From Mesorhizobium sp. L2C084A000 (GTDB lineage: Bacteria; Pseudomonadota; Alphaproteobacteria; Rhizobiales; Rhizobiaceae): a stretch of DNA of 64,000 bases. The notes below the pieces were generated by a model. It ran no database searches and had not been told where the DNA came from. It saw nothing but the letters and a program-made list of their open reading frames with translations. Location of the stretch: positions 332,960 through 396,959 of the forward strand of contig NZ_AYWX01000009.1 in the NCBI RefSeq assembly GCF_000502875.1. Direction: 5' to 3'. Numbering within the stretch: the first letter of the stretch is position 1; each line of letters starts with the position of its first letter. This document shows positions 19,583 through 29,543 of the stretch, one piece after another. A program made the position numbers and the translations under genes.

Positions 19583-19879
19583 CTAAGCGGTAATCCCACC
19601 GCGACCTGACCTTGTGTCCATCCAAGGGAACTGAGCAAGCGGGTCCTGCAGGATCTTGACGGATCTTGCGAAGCCGGCGACGGCATCGCGCGCCACCGTC
19701 AGCGGAACCTGGCCGTCGTAAGCACGCTGGCAGGCTCGAAAGGCCGTTTCGAAAATCGGACCCCGCCTTTCCCTTGGCCACTCGTCAAAGAAGTCAAAGG
19801 CGTCGTCGAGGCACCCTATTTCTTGAATGAACTCGCCATTCTTGACCAGGACCGGTTGGTCGAACGTCCTGTCACTCAT
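19583..19879 (-). CDS. DUF982-family protein
   Basis: 98-residue protein matching the rhizobial DUF982 pattern: a short beta start (FDQPVLVKNGEFIQEIGCLD), DAFDFFDEWPRERRGPIFET with the conserved Trp-Pro, then AFRACQRAYDGQVPLTVARD and a closing helix. The family is widespread and expanded in Rhizobiales, with no established function. GGAGG precedes the ATG at 19879. It lies 44 bases after the next upstream gene on the same strand, so it is probably in an operon with it and hsp20. Confidence 0.75.
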   Translation of the reverse strand: MSDRTFDQPVLVKNGEFIQEIGCLDDAFDFFDEWPRERRGPIFETAFRACQRAYDGQVPLTVARDAVAGFARSVKILQDPLAQFPWMDTRSGRGGITA

Positions 19880-19923
19880 GTAATCCTCCATTCGGCACGG
19901 TGGGTTGTTGCTGGTTCGGGTCA

Positions 19924-20379
19924 TCATGCGATTGCATGCTCCGGCTCGGCCAACATGCCGCCACCTCCACGCCCAGGCGGTACCGTTGCAATGGCCGGGA
20001 TTGGCGGCGGATCATCGTCGTCATCTCGCCAGGGGTGCCGCATCCAACCGAGGCGGCTCTTCCTGCGGCGCCGGTCGAAAGACGGGCTGACGGTGCCCGG
20101 CATCTTTGAAATACGCGGTTCCCGCCCGGATTCGTCCAGGAGGTGGAGGGCGCGAAGTATGTCGCTGACTTCCACGATGGCGCCGTTGTCCAATTGCCGC
20201 AACGCGGGATTGTCAGGAACCGCATGAACGTCGGAAGCCCAGAAAGCGAGCAAAGCCCGCTTTGCGCCGATTGTCATCGTCTCCTCGTTCAGGACGTCAT
20301 CTGGCGTCCGCAACTCAGCGGATTCCGCGGCAAGATTTTTCGGTTCGGGTTGGTAAAAACTGTAAGCTTCGGTTCTCAT
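19924..20379 (-). CDS. Hypothetical protein downstream of hsp20
   Basis: 151-residue soluble protein. The first two thirds look folded (EETMTIGAKRALLAFWASDV, then ALRQLDNGAIVEVSDILRAL); the tail is basic then acidic and proline/glycine-rich (RRRRKSRLGWMRHPWRDDDD). I chose ATG 20379 since GGAG lies seven bases upstream; ATG 20385 would put that site too near. It lies 69 bases after hsp20 and may share its heat-induced transcript. Family not recognised. Confidence 0.6.
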   Translation of the reverse strand: MRTEAYSFYQPEPKNLAAESAELRTPDDVLNEETMTIGAKRALLAFWASDVHAVPDNPALRQLDNGAIVEVSDILRALHLLDESGREPRISKMPGTVSPSFDRRRRKSRLGWMRHPWRDDDDDPPPIPAIATVPPGRGGGGMLAEPEHAIA

Positions 20380-20448
20380 CTCCATTCTCCGCGAGCTGTG
20401 CCTCCCGGCCGAACCGGGAGGCGGACCGTAGATCTAGGTTCCAGGGAA

Positions 20449-20937
20449 TCAGGCGACCTCGCGCTGAGGCTCCGCATCGGAATCGATCAACTGCTTCTTG
20501 CCGGGTTGCTCGAGCGAAACCGCCTTGGCTTCGGACCCTATCTCAATGCGCCGAGGCTTGAGTTCCTTGGGCACTTCGCGGATCAGGTCCACCGACAGCA
20601 AGCCATTCTCGAGGTTGGCCGCCTTGACCTTTACGTGATCGGCAAGTTTGAACACCTGCTTGAAGTTGCTCGTCGCCAAGCCGCGATGAAGGACCTCCCG
20701 ATTTTCCTGGTCGGGTTTCCTTTGGCCGATGACAGACAATTCGGGGCCGTTCTGTATGAGTTCGACTTCATCGAGAGCGAAGCCGGCGATAGCCATCGTA
20801 ATGCGATAGTCGTTCTCGCCAATCTTCTCGATATTGTAGGGAGGCCAGTCGGAGCGCCCGCTTTTCTCGAGCATATCGAAGAGACGGTCGAAGCCGACCG
20901 TTGTGCGGTAAAGAGGGGTATAATCAAAGCTTCTCAT
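20449..20937 (-). CDS. hsp20: Small heat-shock protein, Hsp20/IbpA type
   Basis: ATP-independent holdase that binds unfolding proteins. The 162-residue protein begins MRSFDYTPLYRTTVGFDRLF as in rhizobial class A sHsps, then has the alpha-crystallin domain (YNIEKIGENDYRITMAIAGF; GLATSNFKQVFKLADHVKVK; LENGLLSVDLIREVPKELKP) and a C-terminal PRRIEI (I-x-I-type tail). GGAGG is eight bases before the ATG and is embedded in a thermosensor-like hairpin upstream. Two small genes follow on the same strand. Confidence 0.93.
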   Translation of the reverse strand: MRSFDYTPLYRTTVGFDRLFDMLEKSGRSDWPPYNIEKIGENDYRITMAIAGFALDEVELIQNGPELSVIGQRKPDQENREVLHRGLATSNFKQVFKLADHVKVKAANLENGLLSVDLIREVPKELKPRRIEIGSEAKAVSLEQPGKKQLIDSDAEPQREVA

Positions 20938-21022
20938 AGCCATATCCTCCGTGAAGCAACATGGGTTACGAGGCTGTCGCAGCGCCGCTGCGACGCCAAT
21001 ATGTCGAGCCGAAGCCTCGACG
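20938..21022 (-). promoter_or_regulatory. ROSE-type RNA thermometer in hsp20 leader
   Basis: The hsp20 leader forms a series of hairpins on the minus strand: a 6-bp stem at 21003-21021, a perfect 8-bp stem at 20976-20994 (GTCGCAGC, loop, GCTGCGAC), and next to the start codon GTTGCTTCACGGAGGATAT, where TTGCT faces the GGAGG Shine-Dalgarno. A U-U/C-G-C-U element pairing with the Shine-Dalgarno, preceded by other stems, is the definition of ROSE elements in rhizobial small heat-shock genes. Melting at high temperature would free the ribosome site. Confidence 0.75.
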
Positions 21023-21029
21023 GAAAACG

Positions 21030-21058
21030 ATCTGGTAATCGTGTTTTTTTCCGTCAAG
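21030..21058 (-). promoter_or_regulatory. Candidate heat-shock (RpoH-type) promoter of hsp20
   Basis: On the minus strand CTTGAC (21053-21058) is followed after 17 bases by CCAGAT (21030-21035). This resembles the CTTGAA/CCANAT pattern I recall for rhizobial RpoH promoters. It would start transcription near 21022, giving a leader of about 85 bases. Confidence 0.5.
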
Positions 21059-21221
21059 AGGGGCGTAAAAAATTTTCTGGCCGGCAGGCAGATCCAGCGA
21101 GCCATGCTCTTCGGCGGGGAATTCCGCCACACCGTACGAGGTCCGCTGAAGCGGGTGCCCAAGGCGCTGCCTTGCGTGCTGGCGGTCACTGCGCGATGTT
21201 GGCGGCGGGGTGGAGCGAATC

Positions 21222-21653
21222 ATGCGAAAAATTTTGATGTCCGGACTGCTGCTCGCGGTGGCCTTTTCCGCGAACCCGGCCCACGCGCTGGACAGCAGCG
21301 GCACGCCTGTCGTCGTGACCCCTCTTGCGTCGCGCACGACGACCGCGTCCGGCCAGCCGATCACGCTGCCGCAGAAGAACGTGCAGGTGCTGGTCTCGAG
21401 CTACGACATCGCGTCGGGCGCGACCTTGCCGGTCCACAGGCACCCCTTTCCGCGCTACGCCTATGTCCAGGCCGGCACGCTGAAGGTCACCAATGTCGAG
21501 ACCGGCATCAGCAACACCTACAAGGCTGGCGATTTCATCATCGAAATGATCGGCCAGTGGCATCAGGCCACCAATATCGGTGATGTCGAGGTGAAGCTTC
21601 TGGTGATCGATCAGGTCGAGCAAGGCGCCAAGAATACGGAATTGCGCCAATAA
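21222..21653 (+). CDS. Exported cupin-domain protein
   Basis: 143-residue protein with a signal peptide (ILMSGLLLAVAFSANPAHA-LD) and a single cupin barrel. The metal-binding first motif is ATLPVHRHPFPRYAYVQAG (two His) and the second motif IIEMIGQWHQATNIGD carries a further His. Probably a periplasmic metal-binding protein; enzymatic activity is not shown. GGAG lies 8 bases before the ATG. It stands divergent to hsp20. Confidence 0.75.
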   Translation: MRKILMSGLLLAVAFSANPAHALDSSGTPVVVTPLASRTTTASGQPITLPQKNVQVLVSSYDIASGATLPVHRHPFPRYAYVQAGTLKVTNVETGISNTYKAGDFIIEMIGQWHQATNIGDVEVKLLVIDQVEQGAKNTELRQ

Positions 21654-21751
21654 CCGCGAAGTCTGTGCCCGAAGGCGGAAGGCTGTTCGCGCTTTCGCAG
21701 CAGCCGGCCCGGTGCTAGGGCTGGCCGGGAAATCATGGACTGGATCGCCCC

Positions 21752-22510
21752 TTGACCAAAGCTCTCCGCCTGCCGCTGATCGAAATCTGTGTCGAAGGCA
21801 TTGACGGCCTGCTCGCGGCGCAAGCCGCTGGCGCCGACCGGGTCGAATTATGCGCCAGCCTCATCGAAGGCGGCATCACGCCGAGCCTCGGCACGGTCCG
21901 CGCCGCCATCGAGCAGGCAAGCGTGCCGTTTCACGTCATGGTGCGGCCGCGCGGCGGCGATTTTCTCTACAGTGAGACCGAATACGCCTCGATGCTGGCC
22001 GATGTCTCGGCACTGCGCGAACTCGGCGTGCCCGGCGTGGTGTTTGGCTGCCTGAACGCCGATGGCACCATGGATGAGGCGCGCATGAGCGAACTGACAC
22101 AAGCCGCTGGCCCCTTGAACGTCACCTGCCATCGCGCCTTCGACATGACGCGCGATCCGGCCGAGGCGCTCGAATCGCTGATCCGCAGCAAGGTCGGCCG
22201 CGTGCTGACCAGCGGCCAGCGTGACACTGCCGTCGAAGGCTTGCCGCTGTTGGCGGATCTGGTGCGGCAGGCCGGCGACCGCATCGTCATCCTCGGCTGC
22301 GGCGGCCTGGATTTGCACAACATTGCCGAAGTGCGCAGCAAAACCGGCCTGTCCGAAATGCATTTTGCCGCCCTCAAGGATGTGCCGAGTGCCATGGACT
22401 ACCGCAATCCCCATGTCGGCATGGGTGGTTCCGATCTCGATCGCGAGTATCGCAACACGCTGACCGACACACCGCTGGTGGCGGCAACGATTGCGGCAGC
22501 CAAGGCATGA
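21752..22510 (+). CDS. cutC: CutC-family protein
   Basis: TIM-barrel protein of the CutC family, historically linked to copper homeostasis although the direct role is disputed. The 252-residue protein has the family strings EICVEGIDGLLAAQAAGADR, VELCASLIEGGITPS, VMVRPRGGDFLYS and TCHRAFDM, and CutC-like LTSGQ and FAALKD. The start appears to be TTG 21752, since the in-frame ATG alternatives lie inside the conserved region. It overlaps the next gene by four bases (ATGA), so the two are translationally coupled. Confidence 0.88.
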   Translation: MTKALRLPLIEICVEGIDGLLAAQAAGADRVELCASLIEGGITPSLGTVRAAIEQASVPFHVMVRPRGGDFLYSETEYASMLADVSALRELGVPGVVFGCLNADGTMDEARMSELTQAAGPLNVTCHRAFDMTRDPAEALESLIRSKVGRVLTSGQRDTAVEGLPLLADLVRQAGDRIVILGCGGLDLHNIAEVRSKTGLSEMHFAALKDVPSAMDYRNPHVGMGGSDLDREYRNTLTDTPLVAATIAAAKA

Positions 22511-23004
22511 CCTCTACCCCTGCCCCGATAGCCCGTGTATCGGCCGCAGACGAAGCGGCGATCCTGGCGCTCAACAACGAGCATGCCGCCGAACTGTCGT
22601 GGCTGGAGGCTGAGCGGCTGTCTTTCCTGCTTGGCGAAGCGTTTTACACCAGGCGCATCGGCGATCTCGAAGCCTTCATCATGACCTTCGACCAGGACGC
22701 CCGCTACGACAGCCCGAATTTCCTGTGGTTCCGCGAGCGCTATAAGCGCTTCGTCTATGTCGACCGCGTCGTCGTGGCGGCGCATGCGCGCGGCCGCGGC
22801 CATGCCCGCCGGCTCTATCAGGATCTGTTCGGCCATGTTGAGCGCGCCGGCTACAATCTGGTCACCTGCGAAGTCAACACCGCCCCGCCGAACCCTGCCT
22901 CGGATGCCTTTCACGCCGCCCTTGGCTTCACTGAGGCCGGCGACGCCGTCATCCATGGCGGCAAGAAAGCGGTCCGCTATTACATCAGACGAACCTCCGT
23001 CTGA
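22507..23004 (+). CDS. GNAT-family N-acetyltransferase
   Basis: 165-residue acetyl-CoA-dependent acetyltransferase. The acetyl-CoA loop is VAAHARGRGHARRLYQDLF (R-G-x-G-x-A pattern) with preceding beta strand YVDRVVV, and the end SDAFHAALGFTEAG matches GNAT motif B. Substrate unknown. It overlaps cutC by four bases. Confidence 0.83.
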   Translation: MTSTPAPIARVSAADEAAILALNNEHAAELSWLEAERLSFLLGEAFYTRRIGDLEAFIMTFDQDARYDSPNFLWFRERYKRFVYVDRVVVAAHARGRGHARRLYQDLFGHVERAGYNLVTCEVNTAPPNPASDAFHAALGFTEAGDAVIHGGKKAVRYYIRRTSV

Positions 23005-23032
23005 GGCCAGGCGGATCGAACTGAAGACAGGG

Positions 23033-23149
23033 CTACTGGAACAAGGCTGTCGCACTCACCAGCGTCATCCAGAACCCCCAGACCAACGGGATGCCGACCA
23101 GCAGCCAGGACAGCGTCAGTTTGATCGAATTGCCGTTGTCTTGCGCCAT
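23033..23149 (-). CDS. 38-residue MFS transporter small subunit
   Basis: A tiny gene for a single-pass membrane protein, MAQDNGNSIKLTLSWLLVGI then PLVWGFWMTLVSATALFQ. GAGGAG lies about eight bases before the ATG. It follows the MFS carrier gene on the same strand with a palindromic repeat between them. Very short one-helix proteins of this kind are found next to oxalate/formate antiporter-like MFS genes and are annotated as small subunits; that identification is from memory. Too short for most gene finders. Confidence 0.7.
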   Translation of the reverse strand: MAQDNGNSIKLTLSWLLVGIPLVWGFWMTLVSATALFQ

Positions 23150-23162
23150 GGTCGGTCTCCTC

Positions 23163-23262
23163 AGAGCATGATCCCGAAATTGGGCTCCGGTTTCGGAAAA
23201 GATCATGCTCAAACAATACGATAGAGCCCATCCCGATTCTATCGGGATGGAACTGGCTCTAA
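23163..23262. repeat. RIME-like palindromic repeat, copy 1
   Basis: About 100 bases of nested inverted repeats: GAGCATGATC with GATCATGCTC, and AGAGCCCATCCCGAT with ATCGGGATGG...GGCTCT. The same element recurs at 61975-62070. It lies between the MFS carrier and its small companion on one strand, and its edge supplies the carrier's TAG stop. Rhizobial intergenic mosaic elements (RIME) are non-coding and of this size. Confidence 0.8.
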
Positions 23263-24638
23263 GCCACCGCTGGTTCGGTCTTCATGTGGAAGCGCGCATT
23301 GACCGGCCGCATCATCAGGTTGAGCAGGAGGCCGATGACCAGCAGGCCGGCCATGATGTACATGGTGACCGTGTAGGCGTCGGCCTTCGCCACGCCGCTG
23401 TCGATCTGGTACTGCCTGATATAATTCACCAGCACCGGGCCAAGCACGCCCGCCACCGACCACGCGGTCAGCAATCGGCCGTGGATGGCGCCGACGTAAC
23501 GCACGCCGAAGACGTCGCGCAGGTAGGCGGGAATGGTGGCGAAGCCGCCGCCATACATGCTGAGGATGATCCCGTAGAACAGCACGAACAGGAAGACGCT
23601 GCCGGTCTGGCCGGTCCAAGGCACCGCCGCATAGAGGACGACGCCCAGCGCGAAGAAGATGGCATAGGTTGTCTTGCGGCCGATATAATCGCTGGTCGAG
23701 GCCCAGAAGAAGCGGCCGAGCATGTTGAAGATCGACAACAGGCCGACGAAACCGGCAGCAGCGGCCGGCGAGATGCGTCCCGGGAACATCTCCTGGCTCA
23801 TGGCCGAGGCTTGCCCGAGCACGCCAATGCCTGCCGTGACGTTAAGGCACAGCACACCCCAAAGCAGCCAGAACTGCGGCGTCTTCAACGCATCGTCGAG
23901 ATGGACATTGGACGTCGTCACCATCGCATCCTGTGCCGCCGGCGGCGTCCATCCGGCGGGCCGCCAGCCCTCCGGCGGCACCCTGACGATAACAGCCCCA
24001 ATCAGCATGAAGACGAAATAGACGATGCCCAGCACGAGGAAGGTTTCAGCGACGCCGATATGCTCAGGCGTCGAAAACAGCTTCATCAGATAAACCGACA
24101 GCGGCGAGGCGATGAAGGCGCCGCCGCCGAAGCCCATGATCGCCATGCCGGTTGCCATGCCCGGCCGGTCCGGAAACCAGGTGATCAGCGTCTTGACCGG
24201 CGAGATGTAGCCGAGGCCGAGACCGATGCCGCCCAGCACGCCGTAGCCGAGATAGATGATCCACAACTGGTGCAGATAGACGCCGAGCGCCGAGACAATG
24301 AAGCCGCCACCGAAACAGCAGGCAGAAGCGACCATGGCTTTGCGCGGCCCGACACGATCCAGCCAGCCGCCGCCGAACGCCGCCGCAATGCCCAGGAACA
24401 GGATCGCGATCGAGAAAATCCAGCCAAGGCCGGTCAGCTTCCAGTCGTCGGGCGCCGAGTCGGTGATGCCGACCAACTTCGACATCGGCAGGTTGAAAAC
24501 GCTGAACGCATAGGCCTGGCCGATGCAAAGGTGTATGCAGAGCGCCGCTGGCGGCACCATCCACCTGCTGAAGCCAGGTTCGGCGACGGTGCGTGAGCGG
24601 TCGAGCCAGCCGCCCGCCCTCTCCCCGGTCGTGTCCAT
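23259..24638 (-). CDS. Oxalate/formate antiporter-type MFS transporter
   Basis: Inner-membrane carrier with about 12 hydrophobic segments, 459 residues. The N-terminal FSRWMVPPAALCIHLCIGQA, LPMSKLVGIT and the loop DRVGPRKAM resemble OxlT-family members (monocarboxylate/oxalate). C-terminal MTEFMMRPV-like end LLLNLMMRPVNARFHMKTEP. ATG 24638 has GGAGG six bases upstream; the longer frame is not needed. Substrate is not certain. A 38-residue companion follows after a RIME-like repeat. Confidence 0.85.
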   Translation of the reverse strand: MDTTGERAGGWLDRSRTVAEPGFSRWMVPPAALCIHLCIGQAYAFSVFNLPMSKLVGITDSAPDDWKLTGLGWIFSIAILFLGIAAAFGGGWLDRVGPRKAMVASACCFGGGFIVSALGVYLHQLWIIYLGYGVLGGIGLGLGYISPVKTLITWFPDRPGMATGMAIMGFGGGAFIASPLSVYLMKLFSTPEHIGVAETFLVLGIVYFVFMLIGAVIVRVPPEGWRPAGWTPPAAQDAMVTTSNVHLDDALKTPQFWLLWGVLCLNVTAGIGVLGQASAMSQEMFPGRISPAAAAGFVGLLSIFNMLGRFFWASTSDYIGRKTTYAIFFALGVVLYAAVPWTGQTGSVFLFVLFYGIILSMYGGGFATIPAYLRDVFGVRYVGAIHGRLLTAWSVAGVLGPVLVNYIRQYQIDSGVAKADAYTVTMYIMAGLLVIGLLLNLMMRPVNARFHMKTEPAVA

Positions 24639-24885
24639 TCCATCCTCCCAGATGCGTCTTCGAACCATCTTCTCAGATGTGTCCTGCGAACAAACTAGGA
24701 GGGTGAGCCGGTGAGGCAATAAGGAATGCCCGTCATAAGACCAATGTCTAATGAGACTGGCCTATATCGAAAGCAGGTCATTACTTTCCAAAAAATTATA
24801 TTAGAGATAATTAATTGATTGTCTGCTTATGAAGCGCGATCCACTCCACCTGCACTCGCGATCATCTGGCCGGGCACGACGGCAT

Positions 24886-25908
24886 TCACCAGTTGCGGTT
24901 GAGCCATTCGCGCGCCGGGCGCTCGATGAGGTAGTAGCTGCAGAGCGCGCAGGCAAAAACGCCGGCCAGCATCGGGATCGGCGCGCTGCCTTGTTCATAG
25001 ACGAATTTGTAGAACGGCTGCTGCCACAGATAGAGCGAGTACGACCACAGGCCCAGCGTCGCCATCGGCCAGGAGGACAGCAATCCGGAAAAATACCGTG
25101 GGCTGAAATCGAGTGCGTTGACGGCCAGCGCCAGCAGCGGCACCGCGAAGAGATAGTGGATCGGCGTCGGCACCTGATCCAGGAACAGGACAACGGCACA
25201 GAACGTTGCCACCAGGGCCACATGCTTGCCTCTCAAAAACGCAGGCAGCCTGCCATCGGCCTTGAGCAGGCAGATCGAAGCCGACAGCAGGATCGACGCG
25301 ATGTGCACGTCGGTGCGCCAATAAGTGGTTTCGTAGTCCATCCCGAAGACCCAGTACGAAACCGCGCCATTGGCCATGGCCAGCAAGGCCAGCGCCAGGA
25401 GCAGCACGACCACGCGAGAGCGACTTGAGACGATGACGCTGATCAGCGCCAGGATGATGTAGGCGTGCTCCTCGATGCAGAGCGACCAGATATGGTCGAG
25501 CGCCCCTGCCCGCGTCAGGAGAATGCCGGCATAGTTGTAGGTGAATGTCAGCGCCGTCAGCGCCGCCTTCCATTTGAAGGCGATGAACGTGCCGGCCAGC
25601 GCGATCATCGCGACGACTACGAAGACCAGAAGAGCTGGATAGATGCGGGAGAAGCGGCGTTTGAAGAATTTTTTCAGCGGGTAGCGTTCGATGAACAGGA
25701 TCTCGCCCATCAGCCGGCCGCTGAGCACGAAGAAGAATTCGACGCCCAGCACGCCAAGATTGATTCCCGGAACCGGAAAGAAATGGCCGATCAGCACCAG
25801 CGCGATCGAAAGGCCGCGCCAGCCGTCGAGATAGGCCAGTCTTGTTCTGGTTGATCTGTCGGCGGCGGATCGGGACGGAACGACATGCGTCGCGGAAATG
25901 TCGGTCAT
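24886..25908 (-). CDS. Acyltransferase 3 family membrane protein
   Basis: Integral membrane acyltransferase (OafA/NodX-like) with around ten hydrophobic segments, 340 residues. Family marks are YLDGWRGLSIALVLIGHFF (conserved His in the first segment), GVEFFFVLSGRLM and FFKRRFSRIYPAL. Such enzymes acetylate sugars of lipopolysaccharide, exopolysaccharide or Nod factors. ATG 25908 has AGAGGATC upstream; the longer frame runs over the upstream palindrome and is unlikely. No glycan genes adjoin it, so its acceptor is unknown. Confidence 0.85.
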   Translation of the reverse strand: MTDISATHVVPSRSAADRSTRTRLAYLDGWRGLSIALVLIGHFFPVPGINLGVLGVEFFFVLSGRLMGEILFIERYPLKKFFKRRFSRIYPALLVFVVVAMIALAGTFIAFKWKAALTALTFTYNYAGILLTRAGALDHIWSLCIEEHAYIILALISVIVSSRSRVVVLLLALALLAMANGAVSYWVFGMDYETTYWRTDVHIASILLSASICLLKADGRLPAFLRGKHVALVATFCAVVLFLDQVPTPIHYLFAVPLLALAVNALDFSPRYFSGLLSSWPMATLGLWSYSLYLWQQPFYKFVYEQGSAPIPMLAGVFACALCSYYLIERPAREWLNRNW

Positions 25909-25977
25909 GCCGATCCTCTCGCAATAGGTATGCGAAGGGTACGACGGTACATTTCGAACCCAGCTCGCATTCCCGCC

Positions 25978-26008
25978 CAAATCCATATTGCAGTGCAATA
26001 TGGATTTG
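25978..26008. promoter_or_regulatory. 31-bp perfect palindrome upstream of acyltransferase
   Basis: CAAATCCATATTGCA (25978-25992), a single central G, and the exact reverse complement TGCAATATGGATTTG (25994-26008). It lies 70 bases before the acyltransferase ATG in the probable promoter. The arms are 15 of 15 matched, far longer than chance allows, and A+T-rich unlike the surroundings. A dimeric regulator site is the simplest reading. Confidence 0.7.
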
Positions 26009-26126
26009 TGCAAGTGCGAGATTGCCGCCGGTGCAGTTCCAGGTGAAGTGTCGGCGGAAGAAATTGCTCAGGCAAACGATTGGTGCGGGGGGCGATTCCA
26101 TCAAAATTGGACAACTACAGGTCGTC

Positions 26127-26158
26127 CCAAAAAGGAAAAGGGGCCGCATGACCCCTTC
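26127..26158 (-). terminator. Terminator of the cox operon
   Basis: Hairpin AAGGGG (26138-26143) with CCCCTT (26152-26157), followed on the minus strand by T-rich TTTTCC and TTTTTGG. It begins about 25 bases after the coxM stop. Confidence 0.65.
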
Positions 26159-26181
26159 TCCCGTGTTCACAACTGACCGTA

Positions 26182-26979
26182 TCAGGCGTTGGCGGCAGCC
26201 ACCGCGCGCTTGGCCATCACCGCGATCAGATTGGCGCGATAGTCGGCCGAGGCATGGATGTCGGTCATCAAATTCTTCGCCGGCACTTTTACCCCTTCGA
26301 GTGCCGAGGCCGCGAAGTTCCCGGCTAATGCTGCCTCGATCTCCTTCGAACGAAAAACGCCGTCGTCGCCGGCACCGGTGACGGCGACGCTGACGCCATC
26401 CTTGCCCTTGGCCACGAACACGCCGACGATGGCGTAGCGCGATGCCGGATTGCGGAATTTTTCATAGGCCGCCTTGGCCGGCGCGGTGAAGGTGACGGCG
26501 GTGACGATTTCGCCATCCTTCAACGACGTTTCGAACAGGCCTTTGAAGAATTTGTCGGCTGATATCTGGCGCTTGTTGGTGATGATGGTGGCGCCCAGCG
26601 CCAGCAGCGCCGCCGGATAATCGGCCGCCGGATCGTTGTTGGCGATCGAGCCGCCGATCGTCCCCTTGTGGCGCACCGCCGGATCACCGATCAGCGATGC
26701 CAGATGAGAAAGCGCCGGACAGACCTTCTTCAGCTTCTCGTCATTGGCAACAGCGTGATGCGTGGTGGCGGCGCCGATGGCGACGGTCTTGCCCGACACC
26801 GTGACGCCCTGCAGCTCCGTGATCCGCGACAGGTCGACAAGGTCGGACGGCGCGGCAAGCCGCGTCTTCATCGCCGGGATCAGCGTCATGCCGCCCGAAA
26901 GCAGCTTGGCGTCGCCGGTCTTGATCAGCTTGGCGGCATCGGCGACCGAGGCGGCGCGGTGATAGTTGACTGCGTACAT
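26182..26979 (-). CDS. coxM: Xanthine oxidase family FAD-binding subunit (CoxM-like)
   Basis: Medium subunit of a molybdenum hydroxylase, passing electrons from the iron-sulfur subunit to FAD. The 265-residue protein has the FAD-binding strings AKLLSGGMTLIPAMKTRLA and IGAATTHHAV, plus GTIGGSIANNDPAADYPAAL (the conserved GGSIANNDPAAD motif), and a C-terminal CO-dehydrogenase flavoprotein domain. GGAGAAAGACAA precedes the ATG. It is the last gene of a S-L-M operon. Confidence 0.92.
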   Translation of the reverse strand: MYAVNYHRAASVADAAKLIKTGDAKLLSGGMTLIPAMKTRLAAPSDLVDLSRITELQGVTVSGKTVAIGAATTHHAVANDEKLKKVCPALSHLASLIGDPAVRHKGTIGGSIANNDPAADYPAALLALGATIITNKRQISADKFFKGLFETSLKDGEIVTAVTFTAPAKAAYEKFRNPASRYAIVGVFVAKGKDGVSVAVTGAGDDGVFRSKEIEAALAGNFAASALEGVKVPAKNLMTDIHASADYRANLIAVMAKRAVAAANA

Positions 26980-27004
26980 TTGTCTTTCTCCCCTGGGTGA
27001 AAGA

Positions 27005-27060
27005 GCGAACAGGAAGTAGCGAACATCGCGTTCTCCCCCTATTCGCTACTCCCTATTCGC
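27005..27060. repeat. Large imperfect inverted repeat between coxL and coxM
   Basis: Left arm GCGAACAGGAAGTAGCGAA (27005-27023) and right arm TTCGCTACTCCCTATTCGC (27042-27060) match at 17 of 19 positions. It fills the short gap between coxL (stop 27070) and the coxM leader. A related but different hairpin fills the coxS-coxL gap. Confidence 0.7.
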
Positions 27061-27069
27061 CATTCGCGT

Positions 27070-29418
<2,349 letters not shown>

Positions 29419-29440
29419 CAGAAATTCCTCCGGAATTTAT

Positions 29441-29531
29441 GGGAGTAGGGCAGTAGGGGAGTAAGGGAGTAGGGAAAAAGAGGCCTCGTTGCGTTGGCCT
29501 TTTTGCCCTACTCCCCTACTGCCCTACTCCC
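29441..29531. repeat. Large inverted repeat of GGGAGTA units between coxS and coxL
   Basis: Left arm 29441-29463 and right arm 29509-29531 are perfect 23-base reverse complements made of repeated GGGAGTAGGG-like units; further in, GGGAAAAAGAGGCC faces GGCCTTTTTGCCC. The left side has an extra eight-base unit. It occupies nearly all of the coxS-coxL gap. Strongly purine/pyrimidine biased arms. Confidence 0.8.
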
Positions 29532-29543
29532 TTATTCCCTTGC

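Noticed and set aside
23205..24596. 463-codon plus-strand frame
   Set aside because: Antisense shadow of the oxalate/formate-type carrier, rich in His, Arg and Gln.
29441..29531. CRISPR-like or tandem repeat array from GGGAGTA units
   Set aside because: The units have no spacers and form one inverted pair, not a direct-repeat array.
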